Part shown: positions 38,640 to 47,720 of the stretch, one piece after another
Layout of the letters: the number at the start of each line of letters is the position of its first letter
How positions within the stretch are numbered: the stretch's first letter is position 1
Origin: Methanoculleus sp. UBA374
GTDB lineage: Archaea; Halobacteriota; Methanomicrobia; Methanomicrobiales; Methanoculleaceae
Direction: 5' to 3'
Length of the DNA: 64,000 bases
NCBI GenBank assembly: GCA_002508705.1
Contig: DAYL01000032.1
Location: forward strand, 35,548-99,547
Translations under genes and position numbers: made by a program
Notes under the pieces: generated by a model
Told to the model about the DNA's origin: nothing
Databases searched by the model: none
Seen by the model: the letters and a program-made list of their open reading frames with translations, nothing else

Positions 38640-39695
38640 CTACATCACCAGGTAGCCCTGTAACCGCTCACCGGGGAGGCCGGCTTCCTTGCCCCGGGCG
38701 AGGGCGCGAAGGTTCGCGACCTCGTATTTCTTCTCCTCCAGGTAGACGAGGACCGGGAGGATCGAGAACGGATACCGTTTCGACATCCGCTCCATCTGCT
38801 CAAGCTGGACCCGGGTCAATGCAACCTCGATCTCGTGGATGGCACTCTTGTCCCGGACCCCTTCGAGCGCATTCAAGAGCGGGACCATCTTCACCTGCCG
38901 CTTAAGAGCGTCGATGAACTCGTCCCGGTTCTCGATCCCCGAGAGCCGCTGCAGTTCCTCCACCGAGAACGAGCCGCCGGGAAGCATCAGTTCCCGGACA
39001 TCCTCATGAACGTGCCCCGCCCGGAGGCGGAAGAGGTTCTGGATGTTCCGGATATCGATCTCGAGCTCGATGTACTTCAGGAATATATCCCCGCCCTTCA
39101 CGCCCGCTTTCGCGTCGGCGATGAGCCGGGCATAATACCCTTTGTAGAGTTCGTTCTCCAGATGGGCAAACGACCCGGTCTCCGTCGCGCGGGGAAGTTC
39201 CCTCTCGATGACGGGATAGAACCGCTCGCCCCTGAGCGCCTCGGCGACCCTCTCCGGCGACTCTTCGGCGAGAAGACGATCGAGAGCGACCTTGTCAAGC
39301 CCGCCGGCCGGAACCAGGACCTCCTTGATCTTGCCCGGCTGCATCCCCTGCAGCTTACCGCGCAGGATCGTGACGACGTTCTGGATATCCCAGCGGCGCA
39401 GATAACTGACGGTAAAGTGCTTCAGGTCTCCCGGGACAAGTTCCAGGATGCTCTGATATTCTTTCGCGAGGTTCCAGCTCAGGGCCACCTCGACAAGGTT
39501 GATACCGGAGAAGGAGGTGCCGAGTTCATCGATCTCGGACCGGTAATTGGTCTCGCCGATGAACCGGGTGATCTCAGGCAGGCTCATATTCAGCATGCGG
39601 AGATAATCCTCGCGCGGTATCAGCAGCGATTTACGCACCCGCATGCGGGTGCAGGCGTAAATGTACTGGGCCGATCCGCTACTTACTCCTGCCAT
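38640..39695 (-). CDS. atpC: A-type ATP synthase subunit C
   Basis: Protein of 351 residues linking the membrane rotor ring to the central stalk. Almost entirely helical; begins [14 protein letters not shown] and contains the L-R-R-W-D-I-Q-N-V segment near 130, typical of subunit C (V-ATPase subunit d family). Confidence 0.93.
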   Translation of the reverse strand: MAGVSSGSAQYIYACTRMRVRKSLLIPREDYLRMLNMSLPEITRFIGETNYRSEIDELGTSFSGINLVEVALSWNLAKEYQSILELVPGDLKHFTVSYLRRWDIQNVVTILRGKLQGMQPGKIKEVLVPAGGLDKVALDRLLAEESPERVAEALRGERFYPVIERELPRATETGSFAHLENELYKGYYARLIADAKAGVKGGDIFLKYIELEIDIRNIQNLFRLRAGHVHEDVRELMLPGGSFSVEELQRLSGIENRDEFIDALKRQVKMVPLLNALEGVRDKSAIHEIEVALTRVQLEQMERMSKRYPFSILPVLVYLEEKKYEVANLRALARGKEAGLPGERLQGYLVM

Positions 39696-39708
39696 TTATG
39701 AACCCTCC

Positions 39709-40287
39709 TCATGTAAACAGGATATCTGACGCATCCTTCAGGTCGGACTCCCAGACTTCGTCCAGGAACGTGCGGTAACTGTAATCGATCTGCAGTTCGC
39801 CGTCGTTGCTCTCGACGATGACGCCTCCGGCAATCTCGACCGGGTCGCCCACGGTATAGCCGGAGAGCGTCCTTTGCCGGGAGATAATCGCCTCGACCAT
39901 AGGAAGGTCCCGCTCGTTCGCATGGACGACGCCCTTCTTGATCACCTTCGCCGCTCTTTTCAACAACTCGGTGAGCGCCTTCTCCTGGAATTCGGCCGGC
40001 AGCGAACCGACAGCGGCGAGCGAGGCCGAATAGACCTGGTCAAGGAGCGTCTTCTGGGCGTTTAAGACCTGTCGTTTGACGACGAGGTTCGCCGCAGAGG
40101 TCTCCTGGTTGATGATGTGGGTGGCCGCCCGGTCCGCTTCCTCCTGTGCCGACACCTTGATCCCGGCAGCACGTTCCTGTGCGTCCCGGAGGATCGCGTC
40201 GACTTCGGCCCGGGTCTCCGCCCGGGTCGCCTCGACCTCTTTTCGCCCTTTCTCCCGGATCTCGTTGACGACTGCTTCGAGTCCCAT
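39709..40287 (-). CDS. atpE: A-type ATP synthase subunit E
   Basis: Protein of 192 residues of the peripheral stalk. Residues 1-90 are a long charged helix (A-E-T-R-A-E-V-D-A-I-L), followed by a globular C-terminal domain with G-G-V-I-V-E-S. It pairs with subunit H. Confidence 0.93.
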   Translation of the reverse strand: MGLEAVVNEIREKGRKEVEATRAETRAEVDAILRDAQERAAGIKVSAQEEADRAATHIINQETSAANLVVKRQVLNAQKTLLDQVYSASLAAVGSLPAEFQEKALTELLKRAAKVIKKGVVHANERDLPMVEAIISRQRTLSGYTVGDPVEIAGGVIVESNDGELQIDYSYRTFLDEVWESDLKDASDILFT

Positions 40288-40298
40288 GGTTCACTCCA

Positions 40299-40547
40299 TC
40301 AGAACAGAAGCAGCAGTGCAACCACAAGACCAAAGATGACGATGGTTTCCGGAATCACAGTGAAGAGCAGCGCAAGACCAAACATATCCCTGTTCTCTGC
40401 GGTCGCACCGACGGCCGCCGCACCGATGCCCATCTCAGCAAGGCCGGTACCGACGCCGGTGAGACCCACTGCGAGACCTGCGCCGACTGCGCTCATTCCT
40501 GCCTGCGATGCCTGTACCATTTCAAGAGTTGTGCCAACATCTACCAT
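40299..40547 (-). CDS. atpK: A-type ATP synthase rotor subunit K
   Basis: Proteolipid of 82 residues forming one two-helix hairpin. The first helix is glycine/alanine-rich; the second contains V-I-P-E-T-I-V-I-F with the ion-binding glutamate near residue 66. One hairpin per subunit is the simple form, not the fused multi-hairpin form of some methanogens. Ion specificity cannot be decided by eye. Confidence 0.94.
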   Translation of the reverse strand: MVDVGTTLEMVQASQAGMSAVGAGLAVGLTGVGTGLAEMGIGAAAVGATAENRDMFGLALLFTVIPETIVIFGLVVALLLLF

Positions 40548-40551
40548 TTTC

Positions 40552-42516
40552 TTATTCCTCCGTAAACTTGGGTTTCATACCGAATGGGTTGTACTTTTTG
40601 CCTCCACCTTTGTAGAACTTGGTGAAGAACTCAACATAATGAAGACGAATCGAATGCAGACCGCCGCCGAGGAGGCCGAGTGCCGTGTTCAGCACGTGCC
40701 CCAGCAGGAAGACGAGAATGCCGACAATAATGAGGACCACGCCGACCGGCGTGATTGCTGCAAGCTGGGGCTCGATCATCATCCCGATCGCGATGTAGTT
40801 GACCACCATTGCGATTGCGACCGAGGATAAGCCCACCGCCGTCAAACGGGCGTACGACAGCACGTGACTGACGATCGTCGGAAGTTCGACGATCTCGAGC
40901 GGGTTCTCCTGCGCGATCCCGATGACGCCGGCCACTAAGAGGACGATCCCCGCCACAGCGGAGACGTTGAATCCCATGGCGACAACGGGCAGACCCGTCA
41001 GGTCGGGCATCAGCGGGATGGGGAAGAACGCCCAGATCAGAAGCAGGATGCCCCACATGACCCCGAGCCAGCCGAGGTTGGAGATCATCGCCTTTGTCGC
41101 GTGTTTGCCGTGATAAAGGCTCCGTGCGTTGCGAACGCCGATAAGGCGCCCGAGCGTGATGTGCAGGATACCGATCCAGATCGCAACGATCATCAGTTCG
41201 ACAACCTGAGGCCCGTGACCGCTCGCGGCTCCCCCGATGTTGAGGTGCCGGGAGAAGATCACCGGCGCCCACGGGAGCGAGAACCCGAAGAACTCGCTGT
41301 AGAGTACGCCGAAGATGATGCTTGATATGCTTGAAACCCCGAGCACCTTGAGCAGATTTCTTCCTCCTTCGCCCTTCAGGAACTTCCGCAGCCCGAGACT
41401 CAGGGCCAGCAGCACGGCGCCGTAGCCCACGTCTCCGAGGATCATCCCGAAGAAGATGGGGAAGACGATGGCCAGCAGCAGCGTCGGGTCAAGCTCGGAG
41501 TAGCGCGGCCGCCCGTAGAGGTCCATGAGCAACTGCGACGGTCTGGCGAACGACGGGTTCTCGTACTCCACCGGGACCGCGGTGTCGTCGTCGATCTCCA
41601 GGTCTTCGATGTAGATCTTCCCGTCGGTCGCTTTCTCCAGCGCATCCCGGACCCTCTCCGCCCGGTCTTCCGGCACCCACCCTTCGGTAATGAAGGTCTC
41701 TTCCGTGGTAGCAAACCGCAACGGGGCTTCCGCCCGCTCTACGTCAGCCGTGAGTAGTTCATCGCATGCTACCAGGAAGCCGGTGTGCTGCTTACAGATA
41801 CCCGCGATCTTTGCATTGACCGCAGTTACTTCGTCGCTAATCCTCCGGGCTTCTTCTGCATGGGACTCCAGGCGCTCTTTCGGGGAGCCCGTCTCATCGG
41901 GAACGGGGATCGCCTGGAAACCGGCATCGAGGAGAAACCGCTCGACCTGCTCGCGGTGTTCGCTCTGCACCACGACGACGATCATGTTGCCGTCCACCTC
42001 GCCGGAAAAAAACTTCTCGTTGGGGACGTCGATCTCGACATCGTGTGCGATATGCCCGGTAAAAACGGTAAACTGCGTGTACCCGCGATAGAGTTCCAGG
42101 TCAAGGGGGACCACGGTAAACGGTTCGAGTTCCTTTACGCGCTGTTCGTGCTCCTTCTGCCGCGTCTCCAGTCTCGAACGCGTTGAAACGAGGTTTTCCA
42201 CCTCGTTCTGGATGGCGGGGAGGTCCGTCCGGATCATCGCCCGAACCTTCGATGCGGGGACCTTTTCCCCGACTTCTACGCTCTCCGGGTCTACCCCGCA
42301 CGCATTCTCGATTGCCCTGACCTTGATCAGCGCCGAAGCCGCATCGCTCGCCCCGGGGAGGGGGTGACCGATCGACAGCGCTTCGTCTGACGCGCTCTCC
42401 GGCACAAAGTCTTCGATATGATAGACGTTGTGGCGGTAGAGAACTCTCACGATGGTGTCGATCTCACCCTTCGGGGCCGCGATGAGCAGCCGGCGCATCC
42501 GTTCAGGCCTTAGCAT
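40552..42516 (-). CDS. atpI: A-type ATP synthase subunit I
   Basis: Membrane stator of 654 residues. The N-terminal half (about 1-330) is cytoplasmic and helical; the C-terminal half has about eight membrane helices with F-P-I-F-F-G-M-I-L-G-D-V-G-Y-G near 370 and S-Y-A-R-L near 560, which carries the arginine of the ion channel. The start at 42516 has AAGGAG seven bases upstream and overlaps atpH by 14 bases. Confidence 0.95.
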   Translation of the reverse strand: MLRPERMRRLLIAAPKGEIDTIVRVLYRHNVYHIEDFVPESASDEALSIGHPLPGASDAASALIKVRAIENACGVDPESVEVGEKVPASKVRAMIRTDLPAIQNEVENLVSTRSRLETRQKEHEQRVKELEPFTVVPLDLELYRGYTQFTVFTGHIAHDVEIDVPNEKFFSGEVDGNMIVVVVQSEHREQVERFLLDAGFQAIPVPDETGSPKERLESHAEEARRISDEVTAVNAKIAGICKQHTGFLVACDELLTADVERAEAPLRFATTEETFITEGWVPEDRAERVRDALEKATDGKIYIEDLEIDDDTAVPVEYENPSFARPSQLLMDLYGRPRYSELDPTLLLAIVFPIFFGMILGDVGYGAVLLALSLGLRKFLKGEGGRNLLKVLGVSSISSIIFGVLYSEFFGFSLPWAPVIFSRHLNIGGAASGHGPQVVELMIVAIWIGILHITLGRLIGVRNARSLYHGKHATKAMISNLGWLGVMWGILLLIWAFFPIPLMPDLTGLPVVAMGFNVSAVAGIVLLVAGVIGIAQENPLEIVELPTIVSHVLSYARLTAVGLSSVAIAMVVNYIAIGMMIEPQLAAITPVGVVLIIVGILVFLLGHVLNTALGLLGGGLHSIRLHYVEFFTKFYKGGGKKYNPFGMKPKFTEE

Positions 42517-42832
42517 GCAGCTGCTCCTTGAACCGTGCGACAATAAAGTCTACAGCTTTTGTAAGGTTCCTTTCGCCCTGCTGTTGCAAGGCATCCGCGC
42601 GTGCTTCACCCTCCTTGACGATCCCTGCATACCTGTTCTGCGCCTGGGCCCGCGCCTCGGCAAGACGCTGATTCCTGTATTCTTCGGCATCTTTCTGCGC
42701 CTTCTGGATCAGGTTGTCAGCCTCCACCTCGGCATCCGAGAGGCTCTTCTTCCTCCCGGCCTGCGCATCACGGATCATTGCCTGATACTCTTCTTCAGTT
42801 TCCCTGATGCTTTTCAGGACATCGGTCTTCAT
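42503..42832 (-). CDS. atpH: A-type ATP synthase subunit H
   Basis: Protein of 109 residues, one long charged coiled coil (E-A-D-N-L-I-Q-K-A-Q-K-D-A) of the peripheral stalk. The start at 42832 has AAGGAGGG four bases upstream, which decides it over the ATG at 42856. First gene of the H-I-K-E-C-F-A-B-D operon. Confidence 0.9.
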   Translation of the reverse strand: MKTDVLKSIRETEEEYQAMIRDAQAGRKKSLSDAEVEADNLIQKAQKDAEEYRNQRLAEARAQAQNRYAGIVKEGEARADALQQQGERNLTKAVDFIVARFKEQLHAKA

Positions 42833-42875
42833 CAAACCCTCCTTCTCACGGCTCATGAATATTTGAGGAAATTGA

Positions 42876-42889
42876 GCATATATTTATTG
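42876..42889 (-). promoter_or_regulatory. TATA box of ATP synthase operon
   Basis: Minus-strand CAATAAATATATG at about 42877-42889 lies some 50 bases before the atpH start and overlaps the end of the upstream gene, so the operon has its own promoter. Confidence 0.55.
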
Positions 42890-43420
42890 TTGTTTGTCTG
42901 CGGAGGATTTTTCCGCATCCAGATGCTTCACCACCGCCCCGGGCGGCAGGTTTTTCACCGCAACGCCCCCGGGAATTCCTGCAATCGAGACTCCGGAGAA
43001 CTCCCCGGACGAGCAGAGCAGGTGCTGTCCGGGATGGGTCCCCCGCCGGATGTCGCAGGCAAGAAGGATCTCCGGGGCGACCGAGACGACCATCGACAAC
43101 CGTTTCGAGCCGGGATGGTCTTTCGGAAGGACGACGAGCGGGACGTGGTATCGCCGGACCAGTTCAAGCATCATGCGTGCCTGCTCAACGGGGCCGCCTT
43201 CCGGCATGGAGACGGCGACCAGGTCGTCGGGGTCGACCGCGAGACAGTACTCGTCGTCCGGGGTCTCAATACAGAGCGGAAACCTTGAGCCGGCCTTCGC
43301 AACAAGTAGAAAAGAGCATTCTCCCCGGATGAGGAGAAGTTCGTCGCCGAGGGGCAGGGTCGTCACGCCCGGCCCGGCAGACGACCTCCCGGCAGCGCCG
43401 CTTTCAGACTTCTTCGACAT
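42884..43420 (-). CDS. Conserved-looking protein of unknown function
   Basis: Protein of 178 residues that I do not recognise. It appears as alternating short strands and helices: L-L-L-I-R-G-E-C-S-F-L-L-V, P-L-V-V-L-P-K-D-H-P-G-S-K-R, and a proline/glycine-rich end. No membrane helix or signal peptide. The start overlaps the zinc ribbon gene by 17 bases, and the end abuts the ATP synthase promoter. Coding is supported by good codon use and the compact arrangement. Confidence 0.65.
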   Translation of the reverse strand: MSKKSESGAAGRSSAGPGVTTLPLGDELLLIRGECSFLLVAKAGSRFPLCIETPDDEYCLAVDPDDLVAVSMPEGGPVEQARMMLELVRRYHVPLVVLPKDHPGSKRLSMVVSVAPEILLACDIRRGTHPGQHLLCSSGEFSGVSIAGIPGGVAVKNLPPGAVVKHLDAEKSSADKQQ

Positions 43421-43556
43421 CTTCCGACTGGCAGCTCGGGCACATGGGCCGCTTTCCTACGCCCTTGAACCGTTCGCCGCACTCTTTGCAGCGGTAACTC
43501 TTGCCCTTCACCCGCTCATTGAACTCGATATCGACGGGTCCACCGACTGTACACAT
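43404..43556 (-). CDS. Small zinc ribbon protein (50 residues)
   Basis: Translating the minus strand from the ATG at 43556 gives 50 residues with two metal-binding knuckles, R-C-K-E-C-G-E-R-F near residue 23 and M-C-P-S-C-Q near residue 39, spaced 12 residues apart: a classic zinc ribbon or rubredoxin-like fold. A TATA box at 43591-43602 supports expression. It overlaps the following gene by 17 bases. Function unknown; it could bind nucleic acid or protein. Confidence 0.75.
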   Translation of the reverse strand: MCTVGGPVDIEFNERVKGKSYRCKECGERFKGVGKRPMCPSCQSEDVEEV

Positions 43557-43590
43557 CTGGCATCACCGAAAGAGAGATGGAAGGCAGAGG

Positions 43591-43602
43591 GTATAAAACC
43601 TA
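43591..43602 (-). promoter_or_regulatory. TATA box before zinc ribbon gene
   Basis: Minus-strand GGTTTTATAC at 43591-43600, about 40 bases before the ATG at 43556. Confidence 0.5.
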
Positions 43603-43701
43603 TTGCGGCACCCCGACACCCGCATGAGGGAGGGTTGGACGATCCGCGGAGGCGCCGGCCCTAGAGAAAGACCGTGAAGACCACGAACGCGATGATGAGC
43701 A

Positions 43702-45600
43702 TCACAGCTGCGTGTTTGACGCCCGCCGGAGCGACGCTTCCCCCATCTGCCCGGCGATCAGGCCCGAAAAGAATGCCTGGATGATGCATCCGTGGTAGAG
43801 GAGACGCTCGAACGTTATGAGGGGCGTCTTCCCGATAGGCACCGCGCCAGCTCCCGCATCCGCGACCAGGACGCTGACGTCGGCCAGCACGGAGAGGAAC
43901 TGGAGATCGATAACGGCCACGACGAAGAGGAAGACGATGAAGACCAGATAGACGATAGCGGTGTAGATGAACATTTCGGCCCGCCTCTCGCGCTTGAGGT
44001 TCTCCGAGATCGCGGCATCGCGCGCCGCGATGGAGAGCACTTCACTGATATTCCCGGTCATCCGGCTCGCCGTCGTGATCAGGGTCACCGTCCGGGCGAT
44101 GGTGGGGGTGCGTATCCGCTCCTCGAACCGCACAAGCGCCTCCTGGACGCTGGCGCCCCACTCGATGTCACGCTTGATCTTCCTGATCTCGTAGGTCAGC
44201 ACCCCGAGGTCCGCCTTTACGAGGAGCACAATGGCCTGCGCGAGCGTCAGGCCCACCTGGTTTATCCCGGAGAGGCGATTCAGGAACTCGGGGATCTCCG
44301 CCTCGAGTTCCATCACCCTCTTTTGCCAGAACCAATGGAAGACGCCGAAGGGAATGAGGATGATCAGCAACCCCACGACCAGATGGTCGTCCAGCACATC
44401 GATGAGGATTTCAGTGTCGGGGTAGGCCGGAGTCGCGAGGACGGTGAGAGCGACGTACGCGAGCGCAACCGGCACCGTCACGTAAAACGTCCGGTTCGGC
44501 TCGACGAGGAACGCCTGGAGGGGATGATGCAGAAACGACCGGATCTTCCTGACCCGGTCGTAACGCTCCAGGCGCTGGAAATGCGGCTCGTCACCGGACC
44601 GCTCTTCGACCCGGACATCGTCGAACTCATGGAGCCATTTCATACTGGCATACCGCTCGACCGGCTCGCTTTTGATTGAGATCGCGTCGATAGCAAGGAG
44701 GAAGAGGAGTGAACCCAGCGGGACGAGGAGATAGATGACGATCGAAAGTTCCATGAGCGGCGTGCTGCTTATGAAACCCAGGACGACCATGACGATGATG
44801 ATGAAGAGCGGGCCGGCAACGAAGAGCGTCACGTAGACTTCGGCTGCCATTTGAAGCGTGGAGAGGAAGGTCTTCTGCTCGAATCGGGCATCTTCCTGGT
44901 AGATCCGCACCCGCACGTCAAGGAACGCGAGGATGTCTCCCCCGCTCTCGACCACGGAGATAAGGTCCTCGACGAACTCACGCAGTTTCTCCGACGGGGT
45001 CGTCTCCTGCAGGTGCCGGAGCGCCGTGATCTGGTCGCAGCCGAAGTAGTCGGCGTCCCGGACGACACGCCGGAACTCGTGGGCCGCTTCACCGTAGACC
45101 GCCGGGTTCGCGCTGATCGCCCGGAAGACCTCCATCATCTCCGTCCCTCCCTGGCGCATGGCATACATGTAGGAGACGACGTTGTGGAGCAGCAGGTTGA
45201 TCCGGGTCGCCCGGCTCTTCTTCAGAATGGACGGGTAGTACAGGAAGAAGATATAGGCCGCATAGGCGGTGAGGACGAAGATGACCGCGCTTGCGGCAAC
45301 CTGCAGGAGATCGATCCAGGTATCCGTCAGTTCGAACCCCGGCAGACGGATGGCAAACACGTTGTAGACCCCGACGCTCACCCGGGGGAAGACCGCAAGG
45401 CGCATCGCGAGGAACGCGAGAACGGCCCAGAGCACGCCGAAGAGCACGGAGACGAGGTATGCCCGGAGGAGGTAGCGGTCGAGCGTCACCCCCATGTTCA
45501 CCGCAACAAGGTCTTCGTGGAGGCTCCGGTATCGTACGGGGTCGCGCTCCACCCGCCGGCGGACAAAGCGGCGGAGGTGCGCGCCGGCGGGCAGCATCAC
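43702..45600 (-). CDS. TadC/FlaJ-like type IV filament assembly membrane protein, 3' end frameshifted
   Basis: Protein of 632 residues with two GspF-like halves, each with long cytoplasmic helices between membrane segments (hydrophobic stretches near 45, 90-115, 255-300, 375-430, 560-590). It is the membrane platform partner of the secretion ATPase encoded just upstream, whose stop it overlaps by four bases. As read, the protein ends A-S-L-R-R-A-S-N-T-Q-L. Adding one G within the G5 run (plus-strand C-run 43740-43744) would instead continue as G-G-S-V-A-P-A-G-V-K-H then a hydrophobic helix to a stop at 43661, the ending expected in this family. Confidence 0.87.
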   Translation of the reverse strand: MMLPAGAHLRRFVRRRVERDPVRYRSLHEDLVAVNMGVTLDRYLLRAYLVSVLFGVLWAVLAFLAMRLAVFPRVSVGVYNVFAIRLPGFELTDTWIDLLQVAASAVIFVLTAYAAYIFFLYYPSILKKSRATRINLLLHNVVSYMYAMRQGGTEMMEVFRAISANPAVYGEAAHEFRRVVRDADYFGCDQITALRHLQETTPSEKLREFVEDLISVVESGGDILAFLDVRVRIYQEDARFEQKTFLSTLQMAAEVYVTLFVAGPLFIIIVMVVLGFISSTPLMELSIVIYLLVPLGSLLFLLAIDAISIKSEPVERYASMKWLHEFDDVRVEERSGDEPHFQRLERYDRVRKIRSFLHHPLQAFLVEPNRTFYVTVPVALAYVALTVLATPAYPDTEILIDVLDDHLVVGLLIILIPFGVFHWFWQKRVMELEAEIPEFLNRLSGINQVGLTLAQAIVLLVKADLGVLTYEIRKIKRDIEWGASVQEALVRFEERIRTPTIARTVTLITTASRMTGNISEVLSIAARDAAISENLKRERRAEMFIYTAIVYLVFIVFLFVVAVIDLQFLSVLADVSVLVADAGAGAVPIGKTPLITFERLLYHGCIIQAFFSGLIAGQMGEASLRRASNTQL

Positions 45601-47231
45601 CGGACCAGCCCGCCGAGGTCGTCAAGGGAGGCGATCACCCGGTCGCGATCAACCGCAAAGATCTGGATGATCCGGGCGACCGCACCGTAGTCTCTGATAC
45701 CCTGCGCGGCGAGAGCGAGGAGAACGCGGCGCCGGGTTTGCAGTTCCTCTTCGAGCCGGGTCCGGCTCCAGCCGCGGTACTCCATGATTTCGCTGTAGAT
45801 CCGGGACCGCCCGCTGTAGGAGAAAGTGTCGGGTACGGGGTTGTACTCGAAGACCGTGTTCACCTGGAGGTTGTCGGTGAGCGGGTCGATACCGGCAATC
45901 TCGACGATCTCCCGGCAACGCCTGACACGGTCGGGCCCCCGGTGGGTGAGCGCCTGGACGGATATGATGTCGAGCGCCTGGAGCATGTTCCTCGGCACGT
46001 TGAGCGGGTCGCTCCCCAGGCGGTGGATGGCTGCATCGACGCCGCCGGCGTGCATGGTGGAGAACGTCGTGTGCCCGGTGTTCATCGCCTGAAAGAGCGT
46101 CCGGGCTTCGCTCCCCCGGACTTCTCCGACCAGGATGTACTCGGGACGCTGCCGCATCGCGGCCTTGAGGAGGTCGAACATCCCGATGACGGGAGCGCCG
46201 GGCCCCCCGGATACCGTCTCACGCGTGACGCTCGCGACCCAATTCTCGTGATAGAGTGTGATCTCCCGGGTGTCCTCGATGGAGACGACCTTCGCAAGCG
46301 GCGGGATGAAGAGGGCGACCGCGTTGAGCGACGTGGTCTTTCCTGACGCGGTGCCGCCGATGAAGAGCAGGTTCCTGTTGTTCTCGATCGCCATCCAGAA
46401 GTAGACGAGCTGGTCGACGTCGAAGGTGTTCGTCTCAATCAGCTCCACGGGTGTAAACGGCACCTCGCGGAACTTCCGGATCGTGAACGACGTGCCGCGG
46501 GTGGTGATTTCACTGCCGAAGGTGAGTTGCAGCCTCGACCCGTCGGGGAGGGTTGCATCCACGAGCGGGCTTCCGATGGAGATATGCTTCCCCGAACGCT
46601 GGGCGAGCGTGATCGCGAGCGAGTTCAGAGCCGGTTCGTCGAACCTGATGTTCGTCTTGATGTTCTGGTGCCTGCGGTGATACAGGAAGAGCGGAACCCC
46701 CGCGCCGTCACACGAGATATCCTCGATCAGGGCGTCCTTCATCAGCGCATCGATGCGCGACCAACCGAGGAAGTTGCGCTCGAGGTAGTAGCGGAGCCGG
46801 AAAATAGAGGCATCGGGGAGGGCGAGGCCGTACTCCGCGAGGAGTTTCTCCATCTTCCCGGAGAGGACCGTCCGGCGATCAGAAGCCATGGCGTGGTCGT
46901 CGAGGATCAGGACGTCGTGGAGGTCGTCGAAGAGCCGTTCCAGGAGTTCGTACTCAAACTCCGAGAGCACCGGCTCGAAGAGGAGGAACTCGACCTGATT
47001 CGTCTGTGCATTGCGGGCTATCACGGCGAGGGCAAGGCCCCGGGTGATCCAGTAGCGGTCGATCTCCTCGTAGCCCGCCGGGACCTCCGCTTCCGCGAGG
47101 TGGCCGTGTACCATGGGGTCGTACCTGCCCACGGTCGCGCCACCCTTCCGGAAGCGGAGAAGGCGATCCAGAAGATGGACCGAACCGGACCGCTCCCGGG
47201 CCGCCGAAGAGCCTTCTCTCTCTGCCGTCAT
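45597..47231 (-). CDS. Type II/IV secretion ATPase (TadA/FlaI/GspE-like)
   Basis: Protein of 544 residues. The motor domain has Walker A G-G-T-A-S-G-K-T-T near residue 293, the aspartate box I-E-D-T-R-E-I near 320, Walker B with L-V-G-E-V-R-G-S-E near 367, and T-M-H-A-G-G near 393. The first 180 residues form an N-terminal domain typical of archaeal family members. It powers assembly of pilus- or archaellum-like filaments with the TadC-like protein. No pilin gene adjoins it; the pilin array at the left end of the window is a candidate substrate set. Confidence 0.9.
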   Translation of the reverse strand: MTAEREGSSAARERSGSVHLLDRLLRFRKGGATVGRYDPMVHGHLAEAEVPAGYEEIDRYWITRGLALAVIARNAQTNQVEFLLFEPVLSEFEYELLERLFDDLHDVLILDDHAMASDRRTVLSGKMEKLLAEYGLALPDASIFRLRYYLERNFLGWSRIDALMKDALIEDISCDGAGVPLFLYHRRHQNIKTNIRFDEPALNSLAITLAQRSGKHISIGSPLVDATLPDGSRLQLTFGSEITTRGTSFTIRKFREVPFTPVELIETNTFDVDQLVYFWMAIENNRNLLFIGGTASGKTTSLNAVALFIPPLAKVVSIEDTREITLYHENWVASVTRETVSGGPGAPVIGMFDLLKAAMRQRPEYILVGEVRGSEARTLFQAMNTGHTTFSTMHAGGVDAAIHRLGSDPLNVPRNMLQALDIISVQALTHRGPDRVRRCREIVEIAGIDPLTDNLQVNTVFEYNPVPDTFSYSGRSRIYSEIMEYRGWSRTRLEEELQTRRRVLLALAAQGIRDYGAVARIIQIFAVDRDRVIASLDDLGGLVR

Positions 47232-47402
47232 CGCGGCATCCCGGGCTCTCTCAATTGCCGGTCATAGGCTACTTTCCGCATGTTCCGTGACCCATCCCAT
47301 CCCGGATACAGGCCCCCGCCGCCATTCACCAGCGTTCGGGGTGACGGGCAGCGCACCGGGGGCTGTGCGGGAGACTATGTATATATGTGTGGAGCGGCAC
47401 CC
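47232..47402. other. Intergenic region with TATA-like box
   Basis: Upstream of the secretion ATPase and of a possible small gene. ATGTATATATGTG at about 47376-47388 is TATA-like on the plus strand. Nothing else seen. Confidence 0.4.
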
Positions 47403-47564
47403 ATGATAAACCTGCTTTTTCAGCAATGGATGCCATTTATTCCTGCGGGACCCTTCGGCAGCATGAGCGAAAAGACTCTGCTCAAGAACGGGACGTTCGA
47501 GCCCTCCGTGAAGACCTGTTCGGTCTGCGGCTACCGGGCTATCAATGCCGCAATTATCAAATAA
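47403..47564 (+). CDS. Possible small protein with CxxC motif
   Basis: A frame of 53 residues starting at 47403, or 33 residues from 47463 (M-S-E-K-T-L-L-K-N-G). It contains K-T-C-S-V-C-G-Y-R, a single metal-binding-like knuckle. A TATA-like box lies about 20-25 bases before 47403. No family recognised; length is marginal. Confidence 0.35.
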   Translation: MINLLFQQWMPFIPAGPFGSMSEKTLLKNGTFEPSVKTCSVCGYRAINAAIIK

Positions 47565-47720
47565 TTCGCATTTCCAGGCGACGGATCAGCGCCGTCGAGC
47601 CGATGGACACGCTCCCGCCGGGATGGCCTCCTCTTAAGGGGCGGGGCGGTTCACGGACGCAACTTTCTCCCGTACCACGAAGCGGAACGTTTTAACGGCG
47701 ATCAACGTATACTGGTTACC
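47565..47720. other. Leader region of KaiC-like pair
   Basis: No gene seen. AACGTTTTAACGG near 47686-47698 lies about 25-30 bases before the ATG at 47721 and may act as its promoter element. Confidence 0.35.
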
